Shown here: piece by piece, positions 62,445 to 64,000 of the stretch
Position numbering within the stretch: the stretch's first letter is position 1
How the letters are laid out: each line of letters starts with the position of its first letter
Assembly: GCA_018340805.1 (NCBI GenBank)
Contig: JACMZG010000032.1
Coordinates: 7,806,098-7,870,097 of the forward strand
From: Microvelia longipes
Taxonomy: Eukaryota > Arthropoda > Insecta > Hemiptera > Veliidae
Length of the DNA: 64,000 nt
Reading direction: 5' to 3'
Position numbers and translations under genes: made by a program
Notes under the pieces: generated by a model
Databases searched by the model: none
Told to the model about the DNA's origin: nothing
Seen by the model: the letters and a program-made list of their open reading frames with translations, nothing else

Positions 62445-63715
62445 TACCTCTCGCAGGTAGAAGGGGGCAATTAGTGTCTCGGATTTGAATGATCACACTT
62501 CCTTTTTGCTCTGAGCAGGGCCCACAGTTCGGTTTATCACCTTTTGCCTTACTGGGGCAATCTTTAAACAAATGCCCTGTAAGACAGCAATGACCGCAAA
62601 CTGCCTCTTTAGCTCTTCACTCAGACACTGAGTGCCCTATTCTGAGGCACTTATTGCACCTCCTGACCTAGTGGTGTGTCCTCACCTCATGCCTACACCA
62701 CTCGAGGGTAACTCTCTTATTCTGTAGGAGATGCTTCTTCACCTCCTTAGGGACTTCAACTACCCATTTAACAAAGTTACCACCCTTCATCCATTTAAGG
62801 GGAACGTTAAAATGGGGGATAATTTTTTCATTAAGGTCAGGAATTTTCTGGACAAACTCTTCAAGATTTTGTCTTATGAGTTCCTTTACCAAATACTCCT
62901 TAGTAAAAGAAGCATCAACTCCTAGGATTGAAATAGCCTCACCTGGTAAAACAGGGTCCTTAGCTATTACATTAATATTATGGAGTGCTGGACACTCCAT
63001 GACTTTTTTCTTATCTAACTGACTGCCGCATTCTAACATATATGCGACACCTTTCCTTTTTGCATATAGATTAACTACTTTCACCCCTGTAAGCAGGGGC
63101 TTCAGTTTAGTCATAATTTCTATCTTAAGTAACTTAATTAATTCGTTCCTCAAAGTTTGCGGGTTTTCTTCCGGCTTATTAACTAAAGTCGGAGTGACTT
63201 TAAATTCAATCACAACCGACTTATCGAAGTCGATCGTTTTCTTTCTCAAGGCAGGGAGTGGGGGAGGCTGAGGAGGCTTGGGTTGGGGGGCGGGACGTGG
63301 CGGATTCGGTTTAGGCGGCTGAGGACCCGGAGGCAGCTTAGGACTAGGGGGTCTTGGAGTGGGTATGGGCAAAGCACCATTACCACTACCACTACCACCA
63401 GCGCCACCACCTCCCTGACCACCTCCACCATTAACGGACCCACCCTGTCCTTTTTCCCCTCCAGAACCACCACCTCCTTCACCAGAACCCTTTTTTTTAA
63501 CTACTTCAACCCATGAATTTAGGTTAGGGTTAGTGTCGTTAGGGTTGGTTGCATCAACCCCTTGGTTATTAAAATTGATAATTTCAACGCCTGGGTAACG
63601 CGCTGGTAAACCTGCCCCCCCTGAAATTGGGATGAAGGGTGAAACTGAGTTGTTACCTTTTAATTGACTCAACATTTTGTACTTAGTGGCAAGCTCTGTA
63701 GCTTTGCGAACCTCC
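62445..63715 (-). pseudogene. Element H gag
   Basis: Uninterrupted from 63715 to about 62668 and then through two in-frame stops (TAG after RTHH, TGA where a Cys is expected) to LLPARGK-stop at 62444. Order: helical end (KATELATKYKMLSQLKGNNS), VDATNPNDTNPNLNSWVEVV, a Gly-rich spacer, a Pro-rich spacer, the RRM-like part (SVVIEFKVTPTLVNKPEENP, KRKGVAYMLECGSQLDKKKV), KWMKGGNFVKWVVEVPKEVK, and knuckles CNKCLRIGHSVSE, CGHCCLTGHLFKDC and CGPC. It is closest to F gag. Confidence 0.8.
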
Positions 63716-64000
63716 GCCGCGCGCAGGGATGCAACAAAACGACGGATTCCTCGATCATCGGTAGGCCATGTAAGGCCAAGCTTCGCTGCAGACCGCTCCA
63801 ACCGGACAACTAAACCGCCAGCCTCAGCGAGGGACCGTATCAATGGGTTCACTGCCCAACAAAGAAATGCCAGCCCGCAAATGACAGGCGGCGATCTGAT
63901 TAGCGACCCGGGGCAGGCCCTAGCCACCATCACGAGTAGGGAGGTAAAGAAGTCCGTTGGCAGTAGATGGATGAAGGTGGAGGATATCCTTAACCAGCAA
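63716..64000 (-). pseudogene. RT-linker fragment of an I-like R2 element
   Basis: Encodes LIRSLAEAGGLVVRLERSAA and KLGLTWPTDDRGIRRFVASL in the same frame as the H gag, matching element I 12830-12970 (KLGLTWPADDRGIRHFVTSL). It continues to the window end with ACQIALCH-type sequence in other frames. The fusion to gag at about 63715 (AAEVR/KATEL) creates one 421-residue frame that is an accident of the rearrangement. Confidence 0.75.

Larger units (their letters stand above)
58374..63715 (-). mobile_element. Element H: R2-like element (F subfamily), partly illegible
   Basis: The 3' end is at the R2 site. Its 3' UTR, RLE tail and linker (58374-59105) are nearly identical to F. From 59105 to about 62070 the RT and pre-RT can only be followed in fragments because of dense small differences. 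Fingers (62070-62335), a short spacer and a gag ending at 62444 follow, running to 63715, where it is fused to an I-like RT-linker fragment. ORF1 is absent. Confidence 0.7.

Overview
This is a eukaryotic window, almost certainly from an arthropod. It is an array of retrotransposon-filled ribosomal DNA in which nearly everything lies on the minus strand. Short and long pieces of 28S rRNA gene (all minus) alternate with non-LTR retrotransposons that sit mostly at the two classic 28S target sites: the R2 site (28S ...CTTAAGG/TAGCCAAATG...) and the R1 site about 75 bases downstream (…TGTCTCTACCTACTATCTAGCG…). No host protein-coding gene, tRNA or CRISPR array is visible. Essentially every ORF is broken by stops, frameshifts or internal deletions, so this looks like an element-laden, probably inactive part of the rDNA locus.

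Layout from low to high coordinate (read right to left for the sense of transcription): 28S 1-279; three-ORF R2-like element EL1 280-6615; 5' UTR piece of a two-ORF R2-like element 6616-7366; truncated R1 7367-8349; 28S; R2-like element A 8423-11587; scrambled 28S; truncated R1 11720-12004; 28S; R2-like tail I 12079-13289; two-ORF R2-like C1 13290-17629; about 1 kb of 28S; a full-length R1-like element 18625-24334 with a perfect 15-bp target duplication; 28S; C2 24410-29208; 28S; truncated R2-like G; an R1 scrap; 28S; a conventional single-ORF R2 31028-35095; 10 bp of 28S; three-ORF element E 35106-43224 (interrupted by a CR1/Jockey-like element J, 37360-39195) with a second partial copy E' 43225-44811; 28S; full-length two-ORF C3 45343-50978 with both junctions at the R2 site; 28S; three-ORF F 51272-56037; R1-2 56038-58298 with an inverted endonuclease domain; 28S; element H 58374-63715; and a fragment to the end.

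Three architectures of restriction-like-endonuclease (RLE) element co-exist. (i) A conventional R2 has one ORF: zinc finger, Myb, RT, RLE. (ii) Family C carries an extra upstream gag-like ORF with three CCHC knuckles, followed by an R2-like ORF with three zinc fingers, Myb, RT and RLE. (iii) Family E/F/EL1 has a further upstream ORF of about 300 residues that I do not recognise, then gag, then the R2-like ORF. The gag ORF of (ii) and (iii) has the same layout as the gag of the APE-type R1 elements in the same window. A three-ORF, gag-bearing, 28S-directed R2-like lineage is the most novel-looking thing here.

The stretch from about 59.1 to 62.1 kb still follows an R2-like RT but is so densely scattered with small changes that it may be unpolished sequence rather than real DNA.
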